A stretch of DNA of 64,000 nucleotides from Marinihelvus fidelis (GCF_008725655.1 NZ_VYXP01000001.1:62001-126000); one strand, 5' to 3'. Positions 53,514 to 62,270 are shown, numbered from the stretch's first letter. Notes: generated by a model from the sequence alone, not told the origin. Numbers and translations: made by a program.

Positions 53514-53834
53514 GGCGAGACCTCATTGGTGAACGTGTATTCGAGGCCGACATTACCGAGCCGGGGTTCAAGGCGGTGTGAAGATTCAACAGGCGGTGTC
53601 AAAAATGCATGAATGGTCGCCAATGAACACGGATGGCCACAACGGTACGGTTTTTCCTGATGAGGTGTACTGGTGAGTTGAATCAAGGTTTCTCCGGCCG
53701 CTGGTTATTACCCAATGTCGTGCAATGTCGTGCATTGTCGCTTGGTGGTCTCTCCCGCCAGCACCAACAATGTTGATGGATCGATGGATGCCATCGGTTC
53801 GGCAAATTTATGGTGACTAAGGGAGGAACGACAC
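53514..53834. other. Divergent intergenic region with tandem repeats
   Basis: 321 nt between the TonB receptor (start 53513, minus) and the coiled-coil gene (start 53835, plus). It contains no gene I can support. It holds the three 10-bp repeats at 53714-53743, a plain candidate for a shared regulatory region. Confidence 0.6.
53714..53743. repeat. Three tandem 10-bp repeats, candidate regulator site
   Basis: AATGTCGTGC at 53714-53723, AATGTCGTGC at 53724-53733, and the diverged ATTGTCGCTT at 53734-53743. The 10-bp period equals one helical turn. It lies about 200 nt from the TonB receptor start and about 90 nt from the coiled-coil gene. It could bind the LytTR regulator coded nearby, though it does not match the usual spacing of LytTR sites. 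Confidence 0.65.
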
Positions 53835-55010
53835 ATGCATCATCATTACTCGAAGGGGATTCAACTGGTCGCCATGGCGTGCCTGTTGGCGAGCGCGCCG
53901 GTGCTGGCGGCGAAGCCGCCGGGGAAGGGCGGTTCGGCGGGTGATATTGAGGAACTCCTGGCGCGTGTGGAAGCGCTGGAGACTGAGAACTCGTTGCAGG
54001 GCGCCGACATCGACAACCTGAAATCAGCCACGGCCGGCCAGGACGCGCAGATTGCCGCGCTGGGTGCGCGAATGGACAACGCGGAGAGCGGTGTGGGCAG
54101 CCTGGTGGCCTCGGTGGCCGCCAACCAGGGCCTGATCGACGATCTGCTGGTGGACGCCGGCCTGTTGCAGGCCGAGATCGCGGCGCTGAGGGCGACCAAT
54201 GAGCAACAACAGCAGGTGATCACCTCGCTGCGCAACGTGCTGCGTTCGAATCGCAAGCTGGCCAGGGCGCAGGCGGCGCGCAGCAACTTTGGTAACAACG
54301 CGGACTTTGCGCTGGAGCTGGGGACGATTCTTGATCGCACGGAGCAGGAAACCGGAACGCCGGTGGAGATCTCGGCCCTGTCGCACCGCGCCTGGGTCCA
54401 GCGCGCTCGCGACATCGGCGAGTCGACGCGCTGCCTGGTGGCCAACCTGGACAAGGCGCCGCATGACGATTGCGTGTTGAGCGACGGCACCGAGATCGAG
54501 CTCGAGGACCTGGACAGCGTGGTGTTGTCGCAGGAACAGACCGCGGTGGCGGACAACGTGCAGATCGTGATGACGGAGATGGTGATCGAGCCCTTCATCA
54601 GCGAGATGGAGGCCCAGGTCAACGCGCTGCCCGGGCCGAGCGTCTGCGATGTCTGGAAACGGACGCGCGGGATACTGGCCGAATACAGCTGCCTGCACTA
54701 CCTGGGCAAATGGGAGGCACGGCAAGCGGTACTCGCCTACCAGGCGATGACAAAAGTGATCGATGCCTCGTCGACCGATTTGCTGGACGAAGGCGATTTC
54801 GTGCAGGGTCAGTTGGGCTGCGAAAGCGACGCCGTCACCTACGTCCCCGGCGGGGGAGCCGTGATCTGCGAGCAGGAAGACCCTTCCGACCTGGTGGGCA
54901 CCTGGGAGAGCATCGAAATCAAGGGTGAGCAGGCGGTCCGCAACGTGCGCAACTGTTCGAAGTACGACAACCTGTACGACTTCAACGCTTGCCTGCCCTG
55001 GGACGAGTAA
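53835..55010 (+). CDS. Exported coiled-coil protein of unknown function
   Basis: A 391-residue protein with GGAGG 8 nt before the ATG. A signal peptide (to about residue 26, ASAPVLA) is followed by a coiled coil at about 35-150 (IEELLARVEALETENSLQGADIDNLKSATAGQDAQIAALGARMDNAE). The C-terminal 230 residues are not recognised; they contain six or seven cysteines (for example STRCLVANL, DDCVLSDG, PSVCDVWKR, YSCLHYLG, NCSKYDN, NACLPW) that may form disulfides. A stem-loop terminator follows at 55044-55066. Divergent from the TonB receptor, it may share control. Confidence 0.78.
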   Translation: MHHHYSKGIQLVAMACLLASAPVLAAKPPGKGGSAGDIEELLARVEALETENSLQGADIDNLKSATAGQDAQIAALGARMDNAESGVGSLVASVAANQGLIDDLLVDAGLLQAEIAALRATNEQQQQVITSLRNVLRSNRKLARAQAARSNFGNNADFALELGTILDRTEQETGTPVEISALSHRAWVQRARDIGESTRCLVANLDKAPHDDCVLSDGTEIELEDLDSVVLSQEQTAVADNVQIVMTEMVIEPFISEMEAQVNALPGPSVCDVWKRTRGILAEYSCLHYLGKWEARQAVLAYQAMTKVIDASSTDLLDEGDFVQGQLGCESDAVTYVPGGGAVICEQEDPSDLVGTWESIEIKGEQAVRNVRNCSKYDNLYDFNACLPWDE

Positions 55011-55043
55011 AGAGAGATCCCCGCATTTACCGGAGAAGTGACA

Positions 55044-55066
55044 CTGGCCGCGATTTTCGCGGCCAG
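55044..55066 (+). terminator. Rho-independent terminator after the coiled-coil gene
   Basis: CTGGCCGCGA (55044-55053) pairs perfectly with TCGCGGCCAG (55057-55066) around a TTT loop, followed by TTTCC. It lies 33 nt after the stop. Confidence 0.8.
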
Positions 55067-55146
55067 TTTCCGCTTACGGGTTTCCGGGTAAAGGCATGCC
55101 TGCAATCGGGTGGAATGCCTACACGGAATCAATCAGGTTTCCGAGC

Positions 55147-55186
55147 GTGGGGTGAGCTGGACGATTGAATTCGAGCGCTCCGCGGC
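55147..55186. repeat. 40-bp RelBE junction relic, copy 2
   Basis: Matches 49912-49951 with two mismatches (GTGGGGTGAGCTGGACGATT and onward). It codes for the first residues of the toxin (VSWTIEFERSAA) and then loses homology at about 55187. Sequence from 55187 to 55310 is unrelated and unassigned. Confidence 0.75.
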
Positions 55187-55440
55187 ACTGTCACAGACGT
55201 TTGTACCGATCGAAGTTCCCGGTCGAAACATCGCGTTCAGCTGCAGGTTGCTCATGGGATGTCGGTGTTCCGCCGGCAATTTCGCCCTTCTTTTTAGAAA
55301 GCTGAATTCCAGACTACGTGGCCCGTGACCAGCATGGGTTGACCTGGTTTCAGCTTGCCGCCAAAACTGAAGAGGGGATTCCCGATGCGGCAAAGCCGGT
55401 TTGCGTCTTCAGACGTCAACTAATGCAGGAGGGTCAGATC
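55187..55440. other. Intergenic segment, no supported gene
   Basis: Together with the terminator and relic before it, this is the upstream region of the TSP3-repeat gene. Nothing else could be supported in it; weak similarity of 55311-55320 to the RelE continuation (GGCCCGTGA) hints at an insertion in the relic. Confidence 0.4.
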
Positions 55441-56622
55441 ATGAAAACCAAGCAACCGTTTTCCTGGGCCAGGGTGCTGGTGCTCGCCATGGGCATTTGC
55501 GCTTTTCCCGCCCATTCGTTTGAGTTGATCGAACTGAACACGGATCTTGTCGTTCTGGATCAACAGACGCCGTTTTATTCCTGGGAGTTCCAGGACCAGT
55601 TTGGGTCCAACAACGGATTCACCTTGTTCAGCGAGGATTCTGTTGAGCAGGACATCACTTTTGGCTACGGCCCGGCGATTGGACTGCTGCCGAATGAAAC
55701 TCTTCCAAAGGGGTTCATATTGCTTGATGGCACCCTGTTCCTGGAGGCGACGCCGACTGACCCAAGCGGTGGCCGGGCTGACGTGCTGCGGACTTACCGG
55801 CTTAATGTGGACCCGCGCCTGGTCAACGGCGATGTCCGCTATCTGCGCAACCTGTATATCCGGCAGGGTGACCAGGATGTCCGCTATGCGCGGGAAAGGG
55901 CACTGGCGACGACGCTGGCGGACGCCCGTGTCATGCGATTGTCCGAGTCCCCCAATGGCGCACGCTGGGTGCGCGCCGTGCGGGCCATTGGCAACGAAGG
56001 CCGTGCCGACATCCGCTACATGCCGCGCACGCCGCCGGATGGTGTGCTCGGGCACTATGGCTATGACACCAGGGACGACGGCGCCAGCTATTACGTGTGG
56101 GCGGTGATGGATCGCAACAGCCGTTACAGCGTCGGCGTGAACGCGGACAACGACGATGACGGCATCTACAACCTTGACGACAACTGCCGGGACACGCCCA
56201 ATCCTGACCAACAGGATAACGACGGCGACGGTGCCGGCAACGCCTGCGATGACGATGACGATGGCGATGGCGTCAACGACACGGATGACAACTGCCCGCT
56301 GGCCTCGAACCCGGACCAGGCAGATGCCGATGGTGACGGCATGGGCGACCTCTGCGATATCGATCATGACAACGATGGGGTGCCGGATGGTGATGATGAG
56401 TGCCCGTTTACCGAGGAAGGCGACCTGGCCAATACCGAGGGTTGCTCCATCGCCGATCTTTGCCCCTGCGAGAACGAGAGCGGCTGGAAGAACCATGGTG
56501 CCTACGTCCGTTGTGTCGCCAAGTCGTCCGAGAGCTTCCTCGAAGCCGGCCTGATCGATTCGGCGCTGAAAGACCTGATTGTTTCCGAGGCAGCGCAGTC
56601 TGAATGCGGGCGGAAGGACTGA
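55441..56622 (+). CDS. Exported protein with thrombospondin type 3 calcium-binding repeats
   Basis: Start chosen at the ATG 55441 with GGAGGG 9-14 nt upstream. The 393-residue protein begins with a signal peptide (MKTKQPFSWARVLVLAMGIC, cleavage near AHS). Residues 25-240 are beta-rich and unrecognised. Residues about 240-340 are five or so TSP3 repeats with alternating Asp: NDDDGIYNLDDNCRDTPNPDQ, DNDGDGAGNACDDDDDGDGV, NDTDDNCPLASNPDQ, ADGDGMGDLCDIDHDNDGVP, DGDDECPFTEEGD. These bind calcium. A Cys-rich tail follows. Its stop overlaps the next gene by 19 nt, so it is co-expressed with the deiminase-like enzyme. Confidence 0.87.
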   Translation: MKTKQPFSWARVLVLAMGICAFPAHSFELIELNTDLVVLDQQTPFYSWEFQDQFGSNNGFTLFSEDSVEQDITFGYGPAIGLLPNETLPKGFILLDGTLFLEATPTDPSGGRADVLRTYRLNVDPRLVNGDVRYLRNLYIRQGDQDVRYARERALATTLADARVMRLSESPNGARWVRAVRAIGNEGRADIRYMPRTPPDGVLGHYGYDTRDDGASYYVWAVMDRNSRYSVGVNADNDDDGIYNLDDNCRDTPNPDQQDNDGDGAGNACDDDDDGDGVNDTDDNCPLASNPDQADADGDGMGDLCDIDHDNDGVPDGDDECPFTEEGDLANTEGCSIADLCPCENESGWKNHGAYVRCVAKSSESFLEAGLIDSALKDLIVSEAAQSECGRKD

Positions 56623-57887
56623 CCCCAAGCCGGAAACGGCGATCCAAAGCGCGCCCGGGCCTCGCCCGGGCGTTGCTGGTGTGCGTTCTGCTGGCTGCCG
56701 GCCAGGCGCTTTACGGCGCGGATGAACGCTACCGGCTGTTGGCGGACACCGAGGGCCAATTGGGTTCGGTGGTGCTGGCGGTGAACAGTGCGCGGCGCGC
56801 GGCCCTTCGAAATGCCGGACTGGTGTCCAACATCGTCAACGGGCTGCCTGAAATACTCCAGGTGAACATACTGGCCAATGACCTGGCCGCGTTCACGGTG
56901 GCGAATAACCCCTGGCCCGGCCGGATTCACTTCATCGAGGTGCCTGCGTCGAATCCCATCACCATCTGGACCCAGGACCCGTTCCTGGTTCTGCGCGATG
57001 AGGCCGGCAAAACCCTGTTGTTGAAGTCCCGAGAATTCGAACGTGCCGGTGACAGCCTGCTGGCCGATGTGCTGGGCGAGTTCGCCGGCTATCCACTACG
57101 CCGCTCCGCGTTGTTTTTCGAGGGCGGCAACGTGGTGTCCGACAGTGACTATGTTTTTATCGGCGCAAATACCATCCGCTACAACGCCGTGAAACTGGGT
57201 CAGCCCGAAGAGGAAGTTGTCGTCGCTTTCCAGGAAGAGCTGGGGCGACCCGTGTTGGTGGTCGGGCCGTTCCCGCAGCCTGTCGCGCATATCGACATGA
57301 TGCTGACGCCGCTGGGCGATGGACGGCTTGCGCTGGCCGACCCCGGTGCCGGCGCTGACATGGCCGAGCGGGCGCTGGCAAATCAACCGGAGTCTGTGGC
57401 CGCGTTCGAGGATTTTTGCGAGCAGACGTTTTTTGGCCACCCCGCTATCGGCCAGATCAGCGCTTCGCAGGGCCAGTTGATCCGCCCGCCTTCGCTGTCC
57501 GGTCACACCCGGGAAATGGCTGTCAGGAGCCGCGAAATTGCTCCCGTACTTGACGGGATTGCCGCGGCCATGGCCGGGTTTGGCTATGAGGTCGTGCGTA
57601 TTCCCTGGCTGTATGGCGGTCCGGAGATTTCCCTGGCGGATGAGGAGACGGGGTCCGCGCCCAGCGCCGCCTATCCCATGTTGACGTACAACAACGTGCT
57701 GATCGAGCGCACGACGCAGACTGAGCGCGTTTATCTGCCTCGCTATGGCTGGTCCGCGATGGACCAAGCGGCTGAAAAAGCCTGGCGCGACCTGGGGTTC
57801 GAGACGACCGCGATAGAGGGCCTTACGACCAGTGCCATGTATGGCGGGGCACTGCGTTGCTCGGTCAAGGTTCTGAAACGCAACTGA
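56604..57887 (+). CDS. Exported guanidino-group deiminase/amidinotransferase-like enzyme (PAD-like)
   Basis: A 427-residue protein with a signal peptide (ALLVCVLLAAGQALYGA). It has the catalytic layout of the guanidine-modifying (pentein) superfamily: Asp125 in TIWTQDPFLVL, Glu173 in FFEGGNVVSD, His229 and Asp231 in VAHIDMMLTPLGDGRLALADP, and Cys419 in GGALRCSVKVLKRN near the C-terminus. This set is shared by agmatine deiminases and bacterial peptidyl-arginine deiminases. It would convert arginine or agmatine guanidino groups to citrulline or urea-type products. Export and coupling to a calcium-binding protein fit a secreted peptidyl-arginine deiminase better than agmatine use; this is inference. 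Confidence 0.78.
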   Translation: MRAEGLTPSRKRRSKARPGLARALLVCVLLAAGQALYGADERYRLLADTEGQLGSVVLAVNSARRAALRNAGLVSNIVNGLPEILQVNILANDLAAFTVANNPWPGRIHFIEVPASNPITIWTQDPFLVLRDEAGKTLLLKSREFERAGDSLLADVLGEFAGYPLRRSALFFEGGNVVSDSDYVFIGANTIRYNAVKLGQPEEEVVVAFQEELGRPVLVVGPFPQPVAHIDMMLTPLGDGRLALADPGAGADMAERALANQPESVAAFEDFCEQTFFGHPAIGQISASQGQLIRPPSLSGHTREMAVRSREIAPVLDGIAAAMAGFGYEVVRIPWLYGGPEISLADEETGSAPSAAYPMLTYNNVLIERTTQTERVYLPRYGWSAMDQAAEKAWRDLGFETTAIEGLTTSAMYGGALRCSVKVLKRN

Positions 57888-57955
57888 GGCGACGCCCGGT
57901 TGAAGACGCAGCAGGCCGGGAAGATACCGGTGTGGCGCCCATGACCCGACCGGCG

Positions 57956-58171
57956 TCAGGGTGTACGTTGCAACACGTATGACTCGCCAGGCATCTCGAT
58001 AACGTCCCCGTGCACCATCTTGCGGCGCTTGCGTGTCTCGACGATGCCGTTGACCTGTACTTCACCGGCTTCGATGAGATGCTTTGCCTCACCGCCGCTC
58101 GATGCCAGGCCCTCGAACTTAAGCACTTTGAAGAGTTCGACGGGCTCGCGGTTGATTTCGATGATTTTCAT
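57956..58171 (-). CDS. S4 domain RNA-binding protein (YbcJ-like)
   Basis: Start chosen at ATG 58169-58171 (MKIIEINREPVELFKVLKF), which gives the known 71-residue size. The S4 fold covers most of it: LFKVLKFEGLASSGGEAKHLIEAGEVQVNGIVETRKRRKMVHGDVI. YbcJ-type proteins bind RNA and are often single-domain; the exact target is not known. A longer start upstream has no support. Confidence 0.9.
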   Translation of the reverse strand: MKIIEINREPVELFKVLKFEGLASSGGEAKHLIEAGEVQVNGIVETRKRRKMVHGDVIEMPGESYVLQRTP

Positions 58172-58294
58172 TGCTCGAGAGTGTAATGCCAGCCCGGGGA
58201 AAGGTATAACTGGCAAAAATTGGCCAACGGCCAGGCGTTGCCCGTTCAGCACGGCGTCGTGGTTTTTTGGGGATAGGTTTATGACTTGGGTGGG

Positions 58295-58645
58295 TCAGTC
58301 CTGGTACTCCGTGTACTTCGCCGCACTGCCCCTGACTTTCTCCGCAGGGTACTTGGCGCGGTTCTCTTCCATCTTCTCGGTCACGGCCTGCTCAATATCG
58401 ATGCCCAGCATGTCGGCCAGGCGCAGCAGGTAAATCTGCACGTCGGCGATCTCGGTGGCGACGGCCTTGCGGGTGTCTTCGCCCAGCTCGGTCGACTGCT
58501 CCTGGGTCAGCCATTGGAAGTGTTCCATCAGTTCCGAGGCCTCGACGTTCAGGGCCATGGCCAGGTTCTTGGGTGAGTGGAACTGGTTCCAGTCGCGTTC
58601 AGCGGCGAAGGATTCGAGTTTGGCTTGTAGACGTGTGATATTCAT
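58295..58645 (-). CDS. MazG-like nucleotide pyrophosphohydrolase
   Basis: A 116-residue single-domain protein of the dCTPase/MazG-like (RS21-C6) type. The catalytic acids are present: NVEASELMEHFQWLTQEQ (first ExxE) and EIADVQIYLLRLADML (ExxD). It hydrolyses nucleoside triphosphates, mainly modified or deoxy forms, to monophosphate and pyrophosphate, a house-cleaning role. It stands alone on the minus strand, 123 nt upstream of the S4 gene. Confidence 0.93.
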   Translation of the reverse strand: MNITRLQAKLESFAAERDWNQFHSPKNLAMALNVEASELMEHFQWLTQEQSTELGEDTRKAVATEIADVQIYLLRLADMLGIDIEQAVTEKMEENRAKYPAEKVRGSAAKYTEYQD

Positions 58646-58720
58646 TTGTGGACTATGCTGCCTGGATTAATGGCAACTGGATGCCCTTTCAAGGGTCACC
58701 AGGCGACCCATCAGTCGGGT

Positions 58721-59686
58721 TCAGGGTGCAAGGCACAGCCGGTCCCCGGCACGGGCGACATCGAATCCCCGCGCACTGACCAACGCTGATTCCGGTGATG
58801 CCGGAAAGCGGATGGGGTTAGTGTGGTTGTAGTGAATAAAGCGCACCTTCTGGCGGAGTTCCGGCGACAGGCCTGAGAGCCGCTCCATGGTGTCCTTCAC
58901 CCTTGGATGCGGGATTTCCGACATGTCGCGCCCGGTCAATTCACCATCCTGGAAAAACGTGGCGTCAACGAACAGGTGGTCGAGTTCAACGACGCGGGTG
59001 GCGAGGTCAATTCCTGATGCTTGCGCCCACTCGTCCCAGCTGTCGAGATCTGGCAGGAACAGCGTTTTTGATGCATTCGTGACGATGACGAATCCCACGG
59101 TTTCCGAGAATTCATCACGGTGGGGAACGGTCAGGGGGGTCACATGAATGCCCTTGCTGGCCTGCACCGGTGTTTCCGCGGCGAGGGGTTGGATGACGAT
59201 GTTCTCCAGTTTGACCAGCTGGCTCCAGGGCCCGTTACCCTGCAGGAACGCGGCGAATCTGGGCATGACAAACACGGGAATGCCATCGGCGCCGGCGCCT
59301 TCACGGCCGAAGTACATCAGCCCGGCGTAGTGGCCGATATGGGCGTGGGTCAGAAACACGCCATCGAGGCCCAGCCCTGGGCCATCCGCGGGCGCCAAGG
59401 TGTCGAGCAACTGCAGCTGGCGAGTCACGTGGGGTGTCGCCTCAAACAGGAACCGCTCGCCGGCGACATGATCCACGACCGCGATGGACGTGGCGGTCTG
59501 GCCCAGTGCGGGGTCGGCCCAGGCGGGGTCATCCGGATAGCCGATGTGCGGCGCACCGGCATCCTGCCCGGCACCGAGGACAAACAACTCGACTTCACAT
59601 TCCTCGGCCGGCGCCAGGGCGGGGGCGATCAATATCACAAGGGCCAGTAACCCCCTGGTGAACTGCATGAGTTTTTGCGCGTTCAT
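58721..59686 (-). CDS. Exported MBL-fold hydrolase (PqqB-like)
   Basis: A 321-residue protein with a signal peptide (MNAQKLMQFTRGLLALVILI, APALAPAEE). The metallo-beta-lactamase fold is shown by VFLTHAHIGHYAGLMYFG (HxHxxH with Gly in place of the usual Asp), a later His (TVPHRDEFSETVGF) and an Asp (TLFLPDLDSWDEW). The opening GAGQDAGAPHIG and the C-terminal HYNHTNP resemble PqqB. PqqB itself makes a PQQ precursor, but no other pqq gene is in the window, so an exported hydrolase of unknown substrate is more likely. Divergent from the TIM-barrel gene at 59795. Confidence 0.87.
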   Translation of the reverse strand: MNAQKLMQFTRGLLALVILIAPALAPAEECEVELFVLGAGQDAGAPHIGYPDDPAWADPALGQTATSIAVVDHVAGERFLFEATPHVTRQLQLLDTLAPADGPGLGLDGVFLTHAHIGHYAGLMYFGREGAGADGIPVFVMPRFAAFLQGNGPWSQLVKLENIVIQPLAAETPVQASKGIHVTPLTVPHRDEFSETVGFVIVTNASKTLFLPDLDSWDEWAQASGIDLATRVVELDHLFVDATFFQDGELTGRDMSEIPHPRVKDTMERLSGLSPELRQKVRFIHYNHTNPIRFPASPESALVSARGFDVARAGDRLCLAP

Positions 59687-59794
59687 GCCTGGTGTGATCT
59701 CCCTTTCCAGACAGCATACGGGATTTTCACATGCAGGTTTCCACCCGTGAATATGGCAACATCAACAAGAACGAGTGCTCAATAAGGAAAACCA

Positions 59795-60667
59795 ATGTTC
59801 AAAATAACAAGAAGAGGCGCGATTGGTCTTGGCATCGGTGCTGCGGTCGCAGGGCTGGCTCCCCATGCCTTTGCCGGCCCCAAGCGTGATCCCCTGCTGG
59901 CCAGTTATGCGGTCAACGTGGCTTCATGGTGGGGCGATACACCGTTGCTGGACCGGTTTGAGTTGGCCTCTGCTGCCGGGTTCGAGGCGGTGGAAATGTG
60001 GGGGGTCCACGATGACGCCTATTCTCCTAAAGATATCCGTCAGCGGCTGGATGAGTACGGCCTGAACCTGGTGCAGATTCTCGCCTGGTACGGCCCCGGC
60101 CTGACCGACCCGGCGCAGGAGAAGCCGTTCCTGGAAGCCATGAAACAGGCCATCGAAGATGCCGAGTACCTGGGCGCGGACATGTTTACCGTGGTCGGGC
60201 ACCAGGATGACCCGTCGCTGGCCATGGAAGAAAAAATGGCCCGGCTTCAGGGTGCCTACGAAGCCGCCCTGCCGATGGTGGAAGACGCCAATAAAACCAT
60301 GCTGTTGGAGCCCTTCAACGAGTTCAATCACCCCGGGCATTTCATCTACGGCTCACCCGAGGCCCTGCAAATCTGCCGCGCGGTGGACTCGCCCCATTTG
60401 AAGCTCAATTGGGACCTGTTCCATATGCAGCGGCACGAGGGTGAGCTGGTGCAGCGCTTCCGCGATGGCATCGACCAGGTCGGGTATGTGCAGATGGCGG
60501 ATACGCCGGACCGCCACCAGGCGGGCACCGGCGAGCTCAACTACGACTACATCTTCCAGGAATGCCGCAATGCAGGTTATGAAGGCTACTTCGGCCTGGA
60601 ATGCTGGCCCAAGGACGGCGACGCGGAACAGGCGGTTGCTGACTTCAGGGCCGTGGCACCCGCCTGA
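59795..60667 (+). CDS. Tat-exported TIM-barrel sugar isomerase-like protein (hydroxypyruvate isomerase family)
   Basis: A 290-residue protein with a Tat signal (MFKITRRGAIGLGIGAAVAG, twin Arg followed by hydrophobic core, APHAFA cleavage). The rest is a xylose isomerase-like AP endonuclease-family TIM barrel: FELASAAGFEAVEMWG, YLGADMFTVVGHQ, LLEPFNEFNHPGHFI, SPHLKLNWDLFHMQRHEG, IGYVQMAD-type end (DQVGYVQMADTPDRHQAGTGELNYDYIF), and GYEGYFGLECWPKD. Metal ligands Glu/Asp/His are in the expected places. Related to hydroxypyruvate isomerase, but exported, so the substrate may be another sugar or keto acid. Confidence 0.88.
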   Translation: MFKITRRGAIGLGIGAAVAGLAPHAFAGPKRDPLLASYAVNVASWWGDTPLLDRFELASAAGFEAVEMWGVHDDAYSPKDIRQRLDEYGLNLVQILAWYGPGLTDPAQEKPFLEAMKQAIEDAEYLGADMFTVVGHQDDPSLAMEEKMARLQGAYEAALPMVEDANKTMLLEPFNEFNHPGHFIYGSPEALQICRAVDSPHLKLNWDLFHMQRHEGELVQRFRDGIDQVGYVQMADTPDRHQAGTGELNYDYIFQECRNAGYEGYFGLECWPKDGDAEQAVADFRAVAPA

Positions 60668-60685
60668 CGCCTGGCAACTTGCGAC

Positions 60686-61396
60686 TCATGATGACGTCGT
60701 CTTCCCCGTCGGTCGGTAGCGAGTCTTCAGGTACCAGGTCACCAGCCCGGGGGCGATGATGGCCTGCAACGTGAAATAGAACAGCGTGTCCCAGTCATTG
60801 GTCTGGGCGGGCTCGCCCTGGGGCAGCAGCAGTTGTGAGCCGATGGCCATGGGGGCGGACGAAAACACGATGGCCGTGACGACGTTCCAGCCAAGGTGCA
60901 GGCCGATGGGTGCGAACAGCGATTTCGTTTTGGCGAAGGCGTAGGCGAACATCCAGCCGCCCGCGCCGGTGACCAGGAAGATATAGATCAGCACGATCAG
61001 CCGGCCCCCGATCAGCCCGTAGCTGAACCAGTGGTAGACGCCAAACACCACGGCGCTTAGCAGACATCCCCAGACCGGCCCGATGTAGCGGATCAGCAGG
61101 TAGAGCAGGGCGCCGCGATACACCAGTTCCTCGAACACCACGGCCCTCAGGACCCAGCCGGTGGCCCCCAGGAACTGCATGACGCCATAGTCGGGGTTCA
61201 GCGAATAGCTGGTCTGCTTGAAGTACGCCTGCGCCAGGAAGTTGATGACCGCGACCAGGGCCATGAACAGAAACCCGACCAGGAATTCCTTCAACCGGCG
61301 CTGATTGGGCACGATGCCCAGCACCGTGATGGGTGCGCGGGCAACGAACCGGAGCAGCAGCCACGAGGCCGCCAGGGCGACGAGTATTCCGATCAT
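60686..61396 (-). CDS. CPBP family intramembrane glutamic endopeptidase
   Basis: A 236-residue multi-spanning protein. It has the CPBP (Abi/CAAX protease) motifs: VVFEELVYRGALLYLLI (EExxxR), VFGVYHWFSYG (second His motif) and LHLGWNVVTAIVF (third). Members are intramembrane peptidases, some with roles in prenyl-protein processing or peptide immunity; the target is unknown. Seven to eight hydrophobic segments. Ends 19 nt from the TIM-barrel gene, convergent. Confidence 0.92.
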   Translation of the reverse strand: MIGILVALAASWLLLRFVARAPITVLGIVPNQRRLKEFLVGFLFMALVAVINFLAQAYFKQTSYSLNPDYGVMQFLGATGWVLRAVVFEELVYRGALLYLLIRYIGPVWGCLLSAVVFGVYHWFSYGLIGGRLIVLIYIFLVTGAGGWMFAYAFAKTKSLFAPIGLHLGWNVVTAIVFSSAPMAIGSQLLLPQGEPAQTNDWDTLFYFTLQAIIAPGLVTWYLKTRYRPTGKTTSS

Positions 61397-61443
61397 TGTT
61401 GCTTCCCCCTGAAACGCTACTGGCTATCTTACGATGCGCGGCC

Positions 61444-62268
61444 TTAGTGTCCGACTTCGTTGGCGCGCTCGGTGGCCCTGGCGACGTCGGCGATGGGCAG
61501 GATCAGCCCGAACATGGCGTCCTGCAGGTTAGCCATTCCGGCGCCCAGCATGCCCATGCCGCCGCCGGATTGCCCCATCTCTTCCGGCAGCTGGGTCACC
61601 ATCAGCCCGATGATGCGGCCGTCGGCGGTAAAGGCCGGCAGGCCCTTGCCGTTCATTGACTGCAGTTGCGGGATGTACAGTTTTCTTGGCTTGCTGCTGA
61701 TGCCACCAATGTGGGTCTGGGTGGCCACCGGTGTTCGGCCAAAGCTGCTGCCGGCGCGCCGGATGGTGATGATGCTTTCGCCGATGCTGGCATCTGCACT
61801 GTTGGAGAAATCCAGGTGGGCGAAGGAATGGTCGCCGGGGTCGGTCACGCGAATCCAGGCCAGGTCCAGCTCGGTGTCTCGCGCGACGATTTCGGCGTCG
61901 TATGCATCCGGGCTGTTACCGATAAGGACCTTGAAGTCCTTGGTCGTGGCTGACATGTCGCTGCCGGCAGGGCCGGAAATGCGCTTGATCAGGTCGATGG
62001 AGCCTGACAGGTCGTTGTTCGAGCAGATCACCAGCCCATCGGCCGAAACCATGGAGCAGGTCAATTCGTTCTCCTGTTCCTGTTCCATGCCACCCATACC
62101 CTGGCCCATGTTGAGGGACAGCACATACTTGACCGTCACCAGGGCTTCCTGGTGCGCGTTGACAACCTGGGCTACGTCCGGCTGTTGTTGCGCGTTGCCG
62201 TTGCCGGCCGCCAGCAGGGCAAGCAGTAGCCCGCCCAGGGTCATGATCCTGAATTTCCTTCTATGCAT
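61444..62268 (-). CDS. Trypsin-like protease-fold protein lacking catalytic residues
   Basis: A 274-residue exported protein (signal peptide to about 27, NGNAQ). It follows the trypsin/HtrA pattern: TCSMVSADGLVICSNNDLSG corresponds to the His loop, with Asp86 where NNHV has His; ARDTELDLAWIRV keeps the Asp (Asp135); the Ser loop reads NGKGLPAFTADGRIIGL (206-222), with Lys208 where GNSGGP has Ser. So at least two of three triad residues are lost. Its start is 2 nt after the stop of the PDZ protease, so they are co-expressed. It is probably a regulatory or binding pseudoenzyme. Confidence 0.78.
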   Translation of the reverse strand: MHRRKFRIMTLGGLLLALLAAGNGNAQQQPDVAQVVNAHQEALVTVKYVLSLNMGQGMGGMEQEQENELTCSMVSADGLVICSNNDLSGSIDLIKRISGPAGSDMSATTKDFKVLIGNSPDAYDAEIVARDTELDLAWIRVTDPGDHSFAHLDFSNSADASIGESIITIRRAGSSFGRTPVATQTHIGGISSKPRKLYIPQLQSMNGKGLPAFTADGRIIGLMVTQLPEEMGQSGGGMGMLGAGMANLQDAMFGLILPIADVARATERANEVGH

Positions 62269-62270
62269 TG

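Noticed and set aside
53714-53743. CRISPR array
   Set aside because: Units are 10 bp and abut each other, with no spacers; there are no cas genes in the window.
58721-59686. PQQ biosynthesis gene pqqB
   Set aside because: It has a signal peptide and no other pqq genes are in the window, so only a PqqB-like fold is claimed.
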